Source: Eriocheir sinensis (taxonomy: Eukaryota > Arthropoda > Malacostraca > Decapoda > Varunidae). From it: a stretch of 64,000 nt of DNA. Made by a program: the position numbers and the translations under genes. The stretch's first letter is position 1; each line of letters begins with the position of its first letter. The notes beneath the pieces were generated by a model. The model was given only the letters and a program-made list of their open reading frames with translations. It did no database searches and was not told the origin of the DNA. Below are positions 15,753 through 36,017 of the stretch, piece by piece. The DNA lies in contig NC_066522.1 in the NCBI RefSeq assembly GCF_024679095.1, forward strand, positions 9,681,114-9,745,113, in the 5' to 3' direction.

Positions 15753-17140
15753 CAGTTAGATAGTTAAAGAGAATCACAGAAGTTTACTAATTCAAGTTGA
15801 GGAAGTTGGTTTGGAATTGCAGCTCGTATGTTGACATGAACCAGAACAGCCTCTTACACCTCCTTGAGATGGGCGGGAGGGGGCGCAGGCGTAGGGAGAG
15901 GGGGGCGGCGGCGAGGGCGGAGAATCAAAGAGAGAGGGAAGAGGGGAGACACGCAGAACAGATCATTAGAGTTTGAAGGGCAGACGGTTGAAAGGGGACA
16001 CAGACGATAGGGGTTGACAGACAGAAAGCGAGAATAAGAAGAGGAAGAGGGAAAGGGAGTAAAGGAAGAGGAAGAGGGAAGGGATCAACGGGAAGAGGAA
16101 GAGGAAAGGGAAGAACATGAAGAGGAAAAGGAAGGGAGATGATAGAAAGAGAAAAAGGGAAGGGAACAAATGGGAGAGGGAAGGGAGGGAGAGGAAGATG
16201 GAATTAAGAGAACAACAGGAAGAAGAAGAGAAGGAGGGAAGAAGACAATAGGAGCAGGAAGAGGGAAAGGAAGAATAGAAAGAGAAAGTGTGCAGAGAAC
16301 AATAGTAAGAGGAAGAGGAAAATAGACAATAGGAAAAGGAGAAGGGAAGGGAACAACATTGAGGGAGGAGAGAGAAGGTAGGAAAAGTAACTGACAAATG
16401 TAATAGATGGAGGTAAGAAGAAGGAGGACGGTAGGCGTGAATGATTGAGTAAAAAAAACATGCATATAAAAGGAAGGGGATGGAAGGATGAGGATGTTAG
16501 AGATACGGTAATAGAAGATGGGAGTTATAAGTCAAGCGAAACAAAGCAGCAACAGACGGTGAAAGTAAAGAGTGAAGTGGGAAGTATAGGAGAGACTGGA
16601 AGATATGGGATGAGGATGTGCAATGGAAGTAGGAAAACAGGCCAGAGTGACAGTCAGGCAACATACTAACACGATTCTGTTGACAAAATGTGAAAGGTGG
16701 TGACGAGGAAGCAGTGAGGAGAGAAGGCGGGCATGAAACAAACAGTAGGAGTAAAACAAAGGATGAAGGGAGGGATGAATAAATAGATAGATGGAAAGTT
16801 GGATATATCGATGAATAAATGGATAAACGAATGAATGACTGAGGAGAAAAAAGAAAAAAGGAAGGAAATTAATGAGTACAATAATAAAAAAGGAGGAATG
16901 AAAGTGTATATAGAGAAAAACACTATTACGAAAAGAAAGGTGGCAGATAAGAGGAAAATAATGGAGGGTAAAGGGTTAGAGGGAGAAAGATGATGGAAAA
17001 AAAAGGCAAAGAAGGGCGAATGAGAAGAGGAGAAATTGCTGAAAGTTAACAATAAAAGATAACAGAGTATCTCATCGTACAGGAAAATTGGAAACAAAAA
17101 GAAATAAATGACAAAATAAGGAGTAAGAAGAAAAAAAAAG
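15498..17140. other. Purine-rich block, no gene seen
   Basis: Plus strand strongly A/G-biased, with a (GGA)n cluster at 15585-15630. Stop-free pyrimidine frames on minus are artefacts of the bias. Confidence 0.55.
15683..15751. repeat. (GATA)n/(GACA)n microsatellite
   Basis: GATA units with a few GACA units in the middle. Confidence 0.92.
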
Positions 17141-17391
17141 AAGAGTGAGTGAGGAGTATGACGAAAGGTAGAACGGGGAGAAAAAGCAGAAAAAAGAACA
17201 GCTAAAAGTGGAAGAGTAGAAGAAGGTGGGTAAGTAGGACGAAAGGTAGAACATGAAAGGAAAGCAGAAAAAAGAACAGCTAAAAGTGGAGGAGTAGAAG
17301 AAGGTGGGTAAGTAGGACGAAAGGTAGAACATGGAGGAAAAGCAGAAAAAAAGAACTGCTAAAAGTGGAGGAGTGGAAGAAAGTGGAGCGA
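17141..17391. repeat. 78-bp tandem repeat, three copies
   Basis: The landmark ACGAAAGGTAGAAC recurs at 17161, 17239 and 17317, exactly 78 bp apart. Copies are purine-rich and carry small differences. Confidence 0.9.
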
Positions 17392-18103
17392 GCAGTGGCA
17401 CAATTAAAGAATATGAGAGAGAAGAACGGGAAGAGCAAAGTATAACTAGGTTAATGAAGATAATAGCGACCGTGAGGCCATTAGAGATAAATTATGTTGA
17501 GGAAGGAAAACTAGCAAAAATGGAGGGCATGGTAAGGAGGAGGAGGAGGAACAGGAAGAAGAGGAGGATGAGGAGAAGGAGGAGGAAGAAGTGAAGGAGA
17601 GGGAGAAGGAGGCGGAGGAGGAGGAAAAGGGAAAAAACGTATAAGGTAAAATGGGGCTGAAAATACATATAAACATACTATTCGGAGTGGGAAGATCATT
17701 AGAGTCTGGGGGAGGGTAACACAAATCTCACTTATATAACGGGAGGATTTGGAGACTTGCAGTTTGGCCTCCACGACGAGTCTATGCTGTCGGTGAAAGG
17801 GTCTGACAAAATAGTAATTAGTCGTGTCTCTGCTCATAAGGCTAATTGAAGAAAAAAATCAGAATAAATAAATAGTGAAAAAAAAGGAAGACTTACATGG
17901 TCCTACGGTAACAGGAGACAGAAAAAGGTTTATATAAGAGTGGCCGCCATGTCTTGCAAAATAATACATAATAAAGACTATCAGAAAAGATAAGTTATCC
18001 GTAAATGATCAGAAAATGGTAAGAAGCAAATTCGAATTACCCGATTTATAAAGGAATCAAAACTTAAACTTGCGAACTAAAATTAGCGACGATTAATTAA
18101 ACG
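17392..18103. other. Intergenic DNA, no supported gene
   Basis: Purine-rich to about 17640, then AT-rich unique sequence. No gene seen. Confidence 0.5.
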
Positions 18104-18156
18104 GCCCCTTGTAACTCCCAATGTTCATATGTTCTTATGTTCTTATATACCGATGG
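18104..18156 (+). mobile_element. Very short CR1-type LINE 3' tail
   Basis: CCCCTTGTAACTCCCAATG followed by TTCATATG and TTCTTATG octamers matches the last bases and octamer tail of the LINE ending at 58931. Only about 53 bp remain, so this is an extreme 5' truncation or a remnant. Confidence 0.6.
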
Positions 18157-18289
18157 CCACAAGCTGCTGTTTGACCTTCGATTAGGTAAGTACTAATTGT
18201 TTGTGGTTGAAATATATCTTGTCCTGTCATACAATAATACACATAAATGCAGATTTCAATTGCTTACCTTATACGTTTTTTCCCTTTTC
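18157..18289. other. Short unique stretch
   Basis: No feature seen. Confidence 0.5.
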
Positions 18290-18432
18290 CTTCTCCGCCT
18301 CCTTCTCCCTCTCCTTCTCCTCTTCCTTCTCCTCCTCCTCCTCCTCCTCTTCCTTCTCCTCCTCCTCCTCCTTCTCCTCCTCCTCCTAATCCTCCTGCTC
18401 TTCCTGTTCCTCTTCCTCCTCTTCCTCCTTCA
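18290..18432. repeat. (TCC)n-rich pyrimidine tract
   Basis: Interrupted TCC/TTC units. Three open frames through it are poly-Leu, poly-Ser and poly-Pro. Confidence 0.9.
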
Positions 18433-19325
18433 TGTAACCTTTACATTGATACCTATAAGGCATATTGGGTATGTCTAACGCAGTCCGTGTTAATAAATAT
18501 CTAATAAAACGTTGTTTAAATCGTCTTTAAGGACTAATTAACCGAAGGAAGGAGGAGTGTAAAGAGACAGGAGAGGAGGGAGAAGAAGAAGCACGAAAAA
18601 AATATAATAATCAGGAGAACTGATGAGTAAATATTTCCCACAGCCAATTACAATGATAAAAAAACTGAATAACATGAGTGTCAAAGTCTGGCTGCAAACA
18701 ATACTTACAAAATATGAAATGATTATTAGGATGTACGAAACACACACACAAAAAAAGAACAATGAAACCCGAGAGGTCGAAATAGACAGGCATAGACAGG
18801 TGTAATTATACGACGCAAAAACAACAAATAGTTCACAGCACCACCGAGGGGAACATGGAAAAAACAGGAATAAATCAAATAAACAGCGCAATTTTGTGGT
18901 TAAGAGAGAAACAACGGACGAAAACAGTGGACAAACAGGTGGAGTAGAAACAAACAAAACACGTGGATAAAAGAACGAGAAAAATGTTGTAATAAAAACA
19001 AGCTAATTACGCCGACACACAGGGAAAACATGAAGCATCGGCACATGCAGAAAAGTTAGAAATATGCCAGTTTTAGTATTTGTAACCAGAGAGAATAAAA
19101 CGATGTGTATATTACCATCCATCGTTTTGAATTTATATCAGGTCTTTTTATATATTATTTTCTCCCTTTATCACTTGGTCTGGTCCTTTTCAGTTATAAA
19201 TAAGAAGTTAGTAATTCATTATCAACATAAAAAAAAAAATATAGATGTTTTACTTTAATTCACTGACAAAATATAAATGTATATAATATTTTTCGACGAT
19301 TTTTACAGTTATTTCTATATTGTAG
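18433..19325. other. AT-rich DNA, no gene seen
   Basis: Unique-looking AT-rich sequence with only short open frames. Confidence 0.55.
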
Positions 19326-19404
19326 CACTACTACTACTACTACTGCTGCTACTACTACAACTACTATTATTACTACTACTACAACTACTACTACTACTAC
19401 TACA

Positions 19405-19439
<35 letters not shown>

Positions 19440-19548
19440 AAAGACTACTACTAATAATTCTTCTACTACTACAACTACTATTACTGCTGCTACTTCTACT
19501 ACTGCGAATAAGAATAATTACTACTACTACTACTACTACTACTACTAA
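19326..19548. repeat. (CTA)n trinucleotide repeat
   Basis: Long imperfect CTA array with CTG, CAA and ATT interruptions. Confidence 0.93.
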
Positions 19549-19719
19549 GGTAATTCATGGACAGAAACAGGAAGGCAGGCATGAGTACAGTGAGGCCAGC
19601 AACGAGAAAACAGGAAGGAAGGAAGGCACGGAGTCAAGCAGGTAGGAAAGTAGCGGCTAGCACCTAAAAAAAAATACAACCTCTCCTACATGAATCAGGG
19701 CAGACTCGGGGGATGGGGG

Positions 19720-23082
<3,363 letters not shown>

Positions 23083-23145
<63 letters not shown>
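23083..23145. repeat. (CT)n microsatellite
   Basis: About 31 CT units. Confidence 0.96.
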
Positions 23146-23147
<2 letters not shown>

Positions 23148-24316
23148 AAATATTCTAGTATCTTTACTCAGCCGTATTTGGAATATTGCCCAGAGGCGAC
23201 CGCGGCCATTGAGAGAAGGAAAGAAGGAAGGAGTGACGGAGGAGGCAGGAGGGGAAAGAGGAGAAAAGGCAGGCAAGACGAACGAGAAGGGAAGGTTGGA
23301 AAAGGAAACTAAGCACTTGAAAACAGTTAAGCGGTAGAAAAAAAGATTGATGCAGGGGAACGAAATGAAAAGCGAGAATATGAGCATTTAAAAAAACGCG
23401 TAAAAAAGCAAAGTGAGTGGACGGAAGGGGAGAATAAGAGCATCCAGGCTAAAAGGAATAAGAATAGGAATACCAGTACGAAAAGAAGGATAATGACATA
23501 GGAAATTAAATGTGGGGAAGAATGAGGACACAATAGGAGAAAACAAGAGAAGGTGAAAAGTGACGACAAAGAGGATAAACAACAGGAAGAGGAATGATTC
23601 GGAGCAAGAGAGAAAAAGCCTGGACAAATATCGGAAAAGAGAGAAAGAAGGAAATCATACAAAACTGGGACAAATGAACACAAATAGGAACAGGTCAGAA
23701 TGTTGGAGGGTAAACAATATCTGTCCTGCACTACTGCCATAACAACACGGATTCTAGCGGGAAGGACAGAGAGGAGCATAGATGTGGTGAGGAGGGGGTA
23801 GGGATGTGTATGAAAGGGAGGGTATAAGGTAGCTGGGGTGATGAGAAAAGGGGGTCATAGGGGTTGTGAGGGAGAAAGTTTAAGAGTATAAGGAAAGAGT
23901 GTTATTGTTGGACATGGACGAAGGTTTTGGTATTGGCGATGAAGGTAGAGGTGGTGGTGGTTGTGGTGGTGGTGACGATGGTGGTAGTGGTGGTGGAGGT
24001 GATGCCATTAAGGTTATGCCCTGAAATGGGTGGGAATTGAAACCTGCAGGCGGAAGGATAACTGAGTGGACAGGTGATGGGTAGGATTAGGGAGAAGGGT
24101 GCGGGGTCGCATAGTAAAAGGAAGAAAAAGAAAGGAAATAATGGAGAAATAGGAATGCCAAAAGTAGATAACGGAAGGAATGTGGGCAATAGAACGGAAA
24201 TGAGAGCCGGGGGAGGGATGCAGGACGAGGAGGAAGGTGCGGGAATGTCCGTCGTAACACCCAGCCGAGTCGTTGCCAAATGGCTGTCAGTTAGGATTTG
24301 ACGGACGGGAAATGGT
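23146..24316. other. Purine-rich DNA, no gene seen
   Basis: Plus strand rich in A/G. GGT/GAT-rich imperfect repeats lie at 23948-24005. Confidence 0.5.
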
Positions 24317-24369
24317 GCCAGTGGGTGGGTGGGTGGGTGGGTGTATGTGGGTGTGTGTGGGAGGGGGTT

Positions 24370-24421
<52 letters not shown>
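24317..24421. repeat. (GGGT)n and (TG)n compound repeat
   Basis: GGGT units near 24320-24342, then TG-rich sequence and a pure TG run to 24421. Confidence 0.92.
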
Positions 24422-24425
<4 letters not shown>

Positions 24426-24715
24426 TCCAAACAGGAGACAGCCCCTGGGAACAGAGACGAACGAAGACACACATTTTACAACGGGAAAGACAGTTTAATC
24501 AAGGGGAAACTCAGGTGTAGATTGTCAGGTGCAGAAATGAAGGCAAGAGGCTGGAAGGAAGTTTTTATTTTGTTCTCTAGTGAGCACAACTAATGTATAG
24601 TGCCATCCTGATTCGTCCAAAATCATGAATCACTATTCATGAATTTAAAAAAAAAACGTTTATTTTCAACTAAAAGTGATTTCTTGTAATTGTATCGTTT
24701 CTGCGGTGATACGAA

Positions 24716-24718
<3 letters not shown>
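24422..24718. other. Short mixed stretch, no gene seen
   Basis: Nothing recognisable. Confidence 0.5.

Positions 24719-24773
<55 letters not shown>
24719..24773. repeat. (CT)n microsatellite
   Basis: About 27 CT units. Confidence 0.96.
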
Positions 24774-24776
<3 letters not shown>

Positions 24777-27527
24777 CTTTCTATATCTTTCTTTCTTTCT
24801 CTTTCAAAGACTAGAAAAAATAACTAAAACCATTGTTGTTGCCATTATTCTCTTTACAGCACAATATTAATAAAATGTCTACAATTTCTCAGTTTTCCTT
24901 CCAAGTATCTAATTACACTGTCTAGCCCAAAGACGTCCATCGAGGGAGCAGGTGTCAAGGGCATTTGAGCTGATTACCAAGGAGGAAGGAGGGGGGAAAG
25001 GAGGAGGAGGCGGCGCCACTCGTGGGGAAAAAGATGAAAATTGAGATGTCAAGTAGCGGGGTGGAGGTGAGTGACTTTGAGTGAGCTGGGACTTAAGAGG
25101 GAAGAAGCACGAAGAGAGGGACAAGAGGGAGGAAGAGAAAGGGACAGGAAAGAGACGAATAAAAATGAAAGGGAGTGGACGAAAGGACGCTGGAGGAAAG
25201 GAGGAGAAAGGGCAAGATTGGCAGCAGGAAGGAAGAGTGAAGGTGTAGCCGCCGTCTGCGGCATCGGCGGCAGGGTTATGCACGGACGATTCTGTTTGTC
25301 GCTAAATAGCGAAACGGATAAATGAAAGGGTAAAAGGAAGGAGTGTGTGGGGGTAGTAGGGAAGTTGAGGGACAGGAACTGTGGTGCTGTGGTGTGGTTC
25401 GACTGCTCGGTGTTTACAGAGTAAAAGTGTCATGCCATCATTTTGGTATCATGTCGTCACGTCGGTATAGAAACATATAATTGTGAACATGTTTGCTATA
25501 TTTGTTGCGGTAATGAAAACTTGAGCGTGTGTTGGCCGTGGGGAAAGTTGCGGTGGTGAAAATTGAGCTCTAGAGGGTGTTTGGGCCTTGAGGAAATCCG
25601 CGGTAGTAAAATTCGAGTTTTCGTGCGTATGTGGGCCGTGAAGAAAGTCGCAGTTCTAAAATTTTCGAACGTGTGTGGGCCGCGAGCAGTTTACGGTTGT
25701 GATAAGTGGGCTTTTGAGTGCATGTGAACCGTGACCCTCACGGTGCCAGTCTCCGGTTGTGACATACATTTCCGTGTGAGTTGGGCATAATGTGTGGTGG
25801 AAAGGTAGATGGAATTTAAAATACGTTTTCGCAACGAAATTGAGGCTCGAGTGTGGAGGAAATAAGGTTTCCCCGTTAGAGCGGACCGTAATGGTCCGAA
25901 TAAACGCCGTGTGGCGGACGGGGAAGATACTGGGTCCTCTTGGAAGGCGGGGAAACAAAGAGTAAAGGTTGATAAGAGCGTGCTACTGAGGCACGCAATA
26001 AAGATATCGGGTAAGGCAAGAGAGAAAAGAAAAAGGACAGGGAAGATACGAGAGATGAAAGGGAGAGGACGAGAGGATGCTGAAGAAAAAGAAAAGGGAG
26101 GGAAGGAGTGGTAGCTGGAAGGAAGAGGTACGATAAGAGGGAGGAAGAAAGGGATAGGGAAGAGACAAATAAAGATGAAAGGGAGGGGAAGAGGTTATAG
26201 GAAAAGAAGAGGGTGGGTAGGAGTGGCAGGGGAAAGGAAGAAGAGGTAGGGCAAGAAGTAGAGGGTAAGGGACAGGGAAGAGACGAGTAAAGATGAAAGG
26301 AGGAGGGCGAGAGGAAGCTGTAGGAAAACAAGAGGAAGGGAAGGAGTGGAAGCGGGAAGGGAGAGCGTATGAGAATTGGAAGAGGTTTAGGAGCAAAAAA
26401 AGACAAAAACAAAAAAACACCTAAGGATACAGGAGCCAGAAATATGAGACTGGAAAGTACGAGATGGATATAGCGTTAGATATAGATAGATAGATAGATA
26501 GATAGAGCGAGAGAAAGAACGCTACAAGGAGTGAGAAGGAAGGAAGGGAGGTCAGAGGATACATGAAGACAGACGGGAGAGTTGCCAAGGAGGAAGGGGC
26601 TGAAAGAGGATGCAAACAAGACGAGGTGAGGAGAGAACCGTGAGGGAAAGGTAAGAAAAGCTAAAGAAAAAGAAGACGAGAGAAAACAAATCAGGAAAAA
26701 GAGGAGAAGGAGGAGGAGGAGGAGGAGGAGGAAAATACCATGAATGTCTCTTAGTGTAATTGACTTTCATTGCTTTCCAAAAAAACTAAAAAAAAAGGGA
26801 TGTGTATTGCAGATTGATCTCGTTCCTTTTTACTCTTTCCGTCTTAACCTTCTTACCTTTCATTCTTTCCTATCATTTTATCTCCATTCTTTTTGTCCTG
26901 CCTGCTATACTTGTTTCCTTTAAATATGTCTTTTTCTTATTTCATTCCTTCTTATTCTTCACTTCCTTTCTAATGTCTTTCTCTCCGGCCTTCCTTCCTT
27001 GCTACATTTTTTATATCTTTGTTTTATCCTGTTAGTCTTTATTATTTCCTTTTCGGTGTAGCAACGATACTTTTTTTTTCTTATATCATTCCTTCTCTCC
27101 TTAGCCTCCTTTTTTTCTCTTATCCTTCACTCCCTCTTTTCTTGCTTGCTACAGTTTTCATTCCTTTCTTCGCTTTACCTTTCCTTCTGCAGTTAGTCTT
27201 CCTTCCTTTTTTGGGTTGGTGACAATATGATATTTCTTCCATCCTTCCTTCCTTCCTTCCTTAGCTTCCTTCTTTTCTCTCATCCTTAACTTCCTCTTTC
27301 CTTCCTTGCTACAGTTTCCATTCCCTTCATGTTATCCTTCCTTCCTTTTGCCGTTAGTCTTCCTTTCTTCCTTTCTTTTTTGGAGGGCGGTGACGAGTTT
27401 TATCATTCATGGTGACTCAGTATCTCGAGTTTTAACATGAATCAAATGCAAAGTTTCAAAAAAGACTGTCTCGTGTATGCCTCCTTCAGAATATGTGTGT
27501 CATCCTGTGAGTCTGCAGGTGTACGTG
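24774..27527. other. Purine block then pyrimidine block, no gene seen
   Basis: 24930-25350 and 25900-26750 are purine-rich on plus. 25350-25900 is GT-rich and holds loosely repeated GTGTGGGCCG phrases near 25532, 25583, 25632 and 25673. A GATA run is at 26478-26506. 26800-27390 is pyrimidine-rich with CTTCCTTCC runs. Open frames are compositional. Confidence 0.5.
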
Positions 27528-27625
27528 TTTTTTTTTTTTTTTTTTTTTTTTTTTACAGCAGAGGAGTCAGTTCAAGGGCATAAAAGAAGGGAAACAAATG
27601 TCAAAAAAAGCCCGCTATGTGAAAG
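27528..27625 (-). mobile_element. Poly(A)-tailed retroposon 3' end (truncated)
   Basis: A run of 27 T (27528-27554) is the poly(A) tail of a minus-strand retroposon. The following ~70 bp read on minus as AGCGGGCTTTTTTTGACATT to GCCCTTGAACTGACTCC. This matches 48417-48480 on the plus strand with scattered differences, and that copy also ends in poly(A). The family is unknown; a SINE or a LINE 3' end are both possible. Confidence 0.65.
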
Positions 27626-27730
27626 AAAGCCTCTGTGTGACTGTATAATGTCTAAATGCGTCTTTCTGTTTGTCTATAATCGTTTTCTGTCTTGTCCTTA
27701 ATTTTTTATTTCATTGTCCGCCGGCATTTG

Positions 27731-28127
<397 letters not shown>

Positions 28128-28188
<61 letters not shown>
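28128..28188. repeat. (CT)n microsatellite
   Basis: About 30 CT units. Confidence 0.96.
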
Positions 28189-28191
<3 letters not shown>

Positions 28192-28429
28192 CACTCAGCA
28201 CGATGAAAGAAAAGGCCAAAAAAAAGCTGGAAGTGTTTTTACATATAATTTTGTTGAGGCCACCAGAAATATGCCGTTTGATTAATTCACTTATTCATTA
28301 CGTTGAAGAAAAGGAAATGAAGCTGATCTGATTCACTTTCACTTTTGTAGCAACAACCAAAGATGTATTCAAAGGGTGACGAGTAATCCTTTATAAATTT
28401 TCGCTTTTCACCTGACAAGAAAAAGAAAA

Positions 28430-28433
<4 letters not shown>

Positions 28434-28503
<70 letters not shown>
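28434..28503. repeat. (CT)n microsatellite
   Basis: About 35 CT units. Confidence 0.96.

Positions 28504-32307
<3,804 letters not shown>

Positions 32308-32394
<87 letters not shown>
32308..32394. repeat. (GA)n microsatellite
   Basis: About 43 GA units. Confidence 0.97.
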
Positions 32395-32396
<2 letters not shown>

Positions 32397-32683
32397 CCAT
32401 TAGACATATACAATTAATATTTATCATGCTCCTTCTCTTTTGATCCCTAATCTTATGCTTCTTAATTTTACTCTTCTTCTTTCCTTCACCACCTCCTCCT
32501 CCTCCTCCTCCTCTTCCAATACCTCCTCCTCCTCATGTTTACCACTAATGAATAAAATAAAAATAATGATAACGATATTTTTATTTTTACTCGCACTTAA
32601 CCTCAATTCTCATTTATACTTTCCAAACCTCGTTGAATCTTAATCTTTTATATTTACTTTTTTACTCCTCCACTAAACCTGAC

Positions 32684-32898
32684 CTAATTCCTAGTTTTAT
32701 TTCGTATCTTAGCGCGACAAACCACTTCACCCATTCACCGTCTTTTCTTTTTTCCTCATTTCCTAGTTTCATTTCGTATCTTCGCGTGACAAACTACTCA
32801 TCCTTTCATCATCTTTTCGTTTTTCCTCAATTCCTAGTATTATTTCGTATTTTAGCGCGACAAACCACTTCTCCTTTTCACCGTCTTTTCGTATTCCC
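32684..32898. repeat. ~72-bp tandem repeat, three copies
   Basis: The phrase CCTAGT followed by ATTTCGTAT, then GACAAAC and CACCGTC or similar, recurs starting near 32690, 32762 and 32833 (periods 72 and 71). Copies are pyrimidine-rich and diverged by roughly one base in five. The first two copies translate in register as 24-residue repeats; the third is shifted, so a real protein is unlikely. Confidence 0.85.
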
Positions 32899-33156
32899 TC
32901 CTTTTCTTTCGTTTATTCTCTTTTTCCCCTTTCTTTTTTTCTTTAGTCCTCCTCCTGCTCCTTCTGCTATCGCTATTAATGCTAAAAGAAACTGCATCTC
33001 CATATATTTCTCTTCCTGAGCCTCGCCTCGTTAATCTTCTTGCCGAGCTATTTAGCATTGAGAGAAGTTTAATGGTTTCTTCTCTACGGTGGCAGGAAAA
33101 GAGGTGAAATAAAGAAAGATAAAAACTAAATTGAGCTGGTTGATGAAAGCTTTGCC

Positions 33157-33270
<114 letters not shown>

Positions 33271-33377
33271 GACGGTATAAGGATCAGTAAATTAGAGACA
33301 GAATATATACATCAATAAAGACTAAAGAGGAATCTGCTCCTAAAACATTTTACTTAGTGGCAATACGACACATATCC

Positions 33378-33381
<4 letters not shown>

Positions 33382-33421
<40 letters not shown>
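33382..33421. repeat. (GA)n microsatellite
   Basis: About 20 GA units. Confidence 0.95.
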
Positions 33422-33424
<3 letters not shown>

Positions 33425-34131
33425 ATTAAGGAGAAAGAAAATACATTGTAGGATAAATATCATAGTAAAGTAACTAATATACAGTGTCGTAATTCAGTGT
33501 TTTCTACGTATTTATCTATGAGTTCTAATCACATGTTATACAGAAAAAAGAAAAAAAATATGAAAATTAAAATATAAGCGTCATTGCGTAGGTTATCTGT
33601 TCCATATCTTTTCTTTGCTATTGATTTACTCCACAACAAAAAGACGAGAGGGTAGGAGAAAAAAAATTGTTGAGAGGAAAACACTTTCTTACCCTTAATA
33701 TTTAACACTCTCTCTCTCTCTCTCTCGGCTACTCAGTTATGCTGGCACAAATCTTTCAATACGGTCTTACTGAACGTACTTGGATTTCTACTTCTGATTT
33801 TTCTCCCTGAATTTTGTAAGACCCGCCACTTCCTCCCTCGCTGAGTGCCAATACGTGACCTTTCCACACTTTCGGAAACATTCAGGATATACGTACTGCC
33901 TTTTTGTCATCTTACTTACGTATATATTATTTTTCTTCTTACTTAGCTTTTTAATAGGAATCCGCTATCCAATTTAAACATCTACTACATTTCTCCAATA
34001 ACTTGCACGGATTTTCTGACAACTTATACACTCACACACACATAGACGTAGCTATATCTCTATTATCTGTCTCTATTAATTGAACTCTGTCTATGTATCC
34101 ATCTCTCTGTCGTTCTACATATCACATCTAC
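33422..34131. other. AT-rich DNA, no gene seen
   Basis: Contains a 20-bp (CT)n at 33708-33727. Otherwise no recognisable feature. Confidence 0.5.
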
Positions 34132-34144
34132 CTATACATACTCT

Positions 34145-34150
<6 letters not shown>

Positions 34151-34190
<40 letters not shown>
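34151..34190. repeat. (CT)n microsatellite
   Basis: About 20 CT units. Confidence 0.95.
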
Positions 34191-34192
<2 letters not shown>

Positions 34193-34194
34193 TG

Positions 34195-34395
34195 AATCGT
34201 AGCTTTTTTCCACTTTTCTTGAAAATTTAACTTTCCGTAACTTTGAAATCTGATGGGAATCGCTTCCTCTAAATCTTCCCAAGTCTTGAGAGCAGCTTGA
34301 TTAATCTTTATATTTGTGACATGGCCATGCTCTTGCTCCAATAATAATGGTGAAGCAAAAGAAGGAAGTTTAAGATCCACAGTATTTACATATTT
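34195..34395 (-). other. Possible coding fragment, unknown
   Basis: The minus strand stays open with protein-like, non-repetitive composition. It begins KYVNTVDLKLPSF and continues through LLLEQEHGHVTNIKINQ and LKTWEDLEEAIPIRF before running into (GA)n. A TATATTAG acceptor-like sequence lies just upstream on the same strand (near 34400). I do not recognise the family and see no donor site or neighbouring exon. It could be a host exon, an old transposon fragment or chance. Confidence 0.2.
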
Positions 34396-35005
34396 GCTAA
34401 TATAATTTCAAAATGAATCGTGAGTTATTATTCAAAGATATTCATCATTCCCCATTTTATGCAGTTAACTAAGTGTTATGGTTCATATTCTGCTGTGTAT
34501 GAGGTTACTAAATATCAATGATTTACGTTTTTTTTATAAATATATTATACTTATTTAGTGGCCTTGTATCTACATTATGGGATCAGAAAACACTGCAGTA
34601 AGTTATTTTCGCTACAGAGCGGTGAGTTACATCCCCACATTAGTTCTGTGAAAACAGTGAATGAGACTTCCTAGAATGGAGACCTTAAGTGTATAGAGAT
34701 TTTGCACATCGATGTATAAGCCCTTCTTCATCTTAAATGCTTCCCTCTTGAAACACACACACACACACACACACACACGACACGAAAATTTACACCTACT
34801 CATAGGAAAAATATAAAAAATAAACCATGAATGACCAGTGATGGTATTTCGTAATTCATTAGGAGTTGCATTTACCAGCTCCAGGCGAGGGCAAGGCGAT
34901 GACTGGTGGGTTGGCTTTACACATCTTGGGCGCGAGGAGAGGAAGAAAAAAAAGGAGACATGAAGCGAGACATCTTACTTGTATCGGCATCATTACTGCT
35001 CCATT

Positions 35006-35011
<6 letters not shown>
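34396..35011. other. AT-rich DNA, no gene seen
   Basis: Unique AT-rich sequence with a short (AC)n at 34752-34779. No coding evidence. Confidence 0.5.

Positions 35012-35102
<91 letters not shown>
35012..35102. repeat. (CT)n microsatellite
   Basis: About 45 CT units. Confidence 0.97.
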
Positions 35103-35103
<1 letters not shown>

Positions 35104-35688
35104 TTGAACGTATAACTTCATAACTTTTGCAATATCACATTTTCTCCGATTCTTTACTTTCGTCGCTTTCATCTGCCAAAAGAAACAGTGTCTTCTCAGC
35201 AATTCCATCGACGTCGCATCAAAAGCTAGGTATTTTTTTTTTCTGAAGTCAGTTGTCGTACGCTTCCTGTTATTGCTCCTTCTGCCTCAACTTATGTTCG
35301 TGCTCTACTACCATCGCCACCATCACCTGCTGCACCATCCTCGCTTCCACCTCTTTATATTCCTCCTCCTCCTCCTCTTCTTCAATCTCATGGCTTGCTT
35401 TCATATCACATTTCTCCTCTTTAGCTCGTTTAATTTATTCCTCTTCTTCTAACTTTTTCTTATTCAATTGTTTTACCTCGAAACCATCAGAATCTTCATC
35501 AATACCAAGACTTTGCCTCCTCCTCCTCTTCCTCTTCCTCTTCCTCTTCCTCCTCCTCCTCCTCCTCCTCCTACTCCTCCTCCTCCTCTTTCTCCTTCGC
35601 TTAAAACTGAACCACCACCGCTTGCTATTGAAACTATGCGAACAAAATTATTGAAATCAAATTCCTTCCCTCCATTATATCACAAAAT

Positions 35689-35693
<5 letters not shown>
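35103..35693. other. Pyrimidine-rich DNA, no gene seen
   Basis: TCC/TTC-rich, especially 35355-35380 and 35517-35600. Open frames are Ser/Leu/Pro-rich artefacts. Confidence 0.55.

Positions 35694-35740
<47 letters not shown>
35694..35740. repeat. (TG)n microsatellite
   Basis: About 23 TG units. Confidence 0.96.
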
Positions 35741-35743
<3 letters not shown>

Positions 35744-36017
35744 CTAGTGTTCTTTATCAGCAACACTATGACTATGATGCCATATTTATAGTTTCAAGCA
35801 GAAATTTAGGTTCCTTTGATTACAGCAATGCATATATTTTGTTTCCACTTTGGGTGTAGCTATGAAAAAAAACAATTTGCATGATTATTTTTTATTTGAA
35901 AATTTACATTTGTTAATATTAATGTAAATAATTAAGTATGTCTGCATACAAGTAAGTAAGTTGTTTCTAACATTAGAGATATTTCAGAGCTTTTGTTGCT
36001 AAATATTTATTCCTAGT
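35741..36017. other. AT-rich DNA, no gene seen
   Basis: Very AT-rich; ends abruptly at a GC-rich structured element. Confidence 0.55.

Noticed and set aside
23902..24474. 190-codon minus-strand ORF ending in Thr repeats
   Set aside because: Composed of (CA)n, CCCA and GGT/GAT simple repeats plus purine-rich DNA; no domain.
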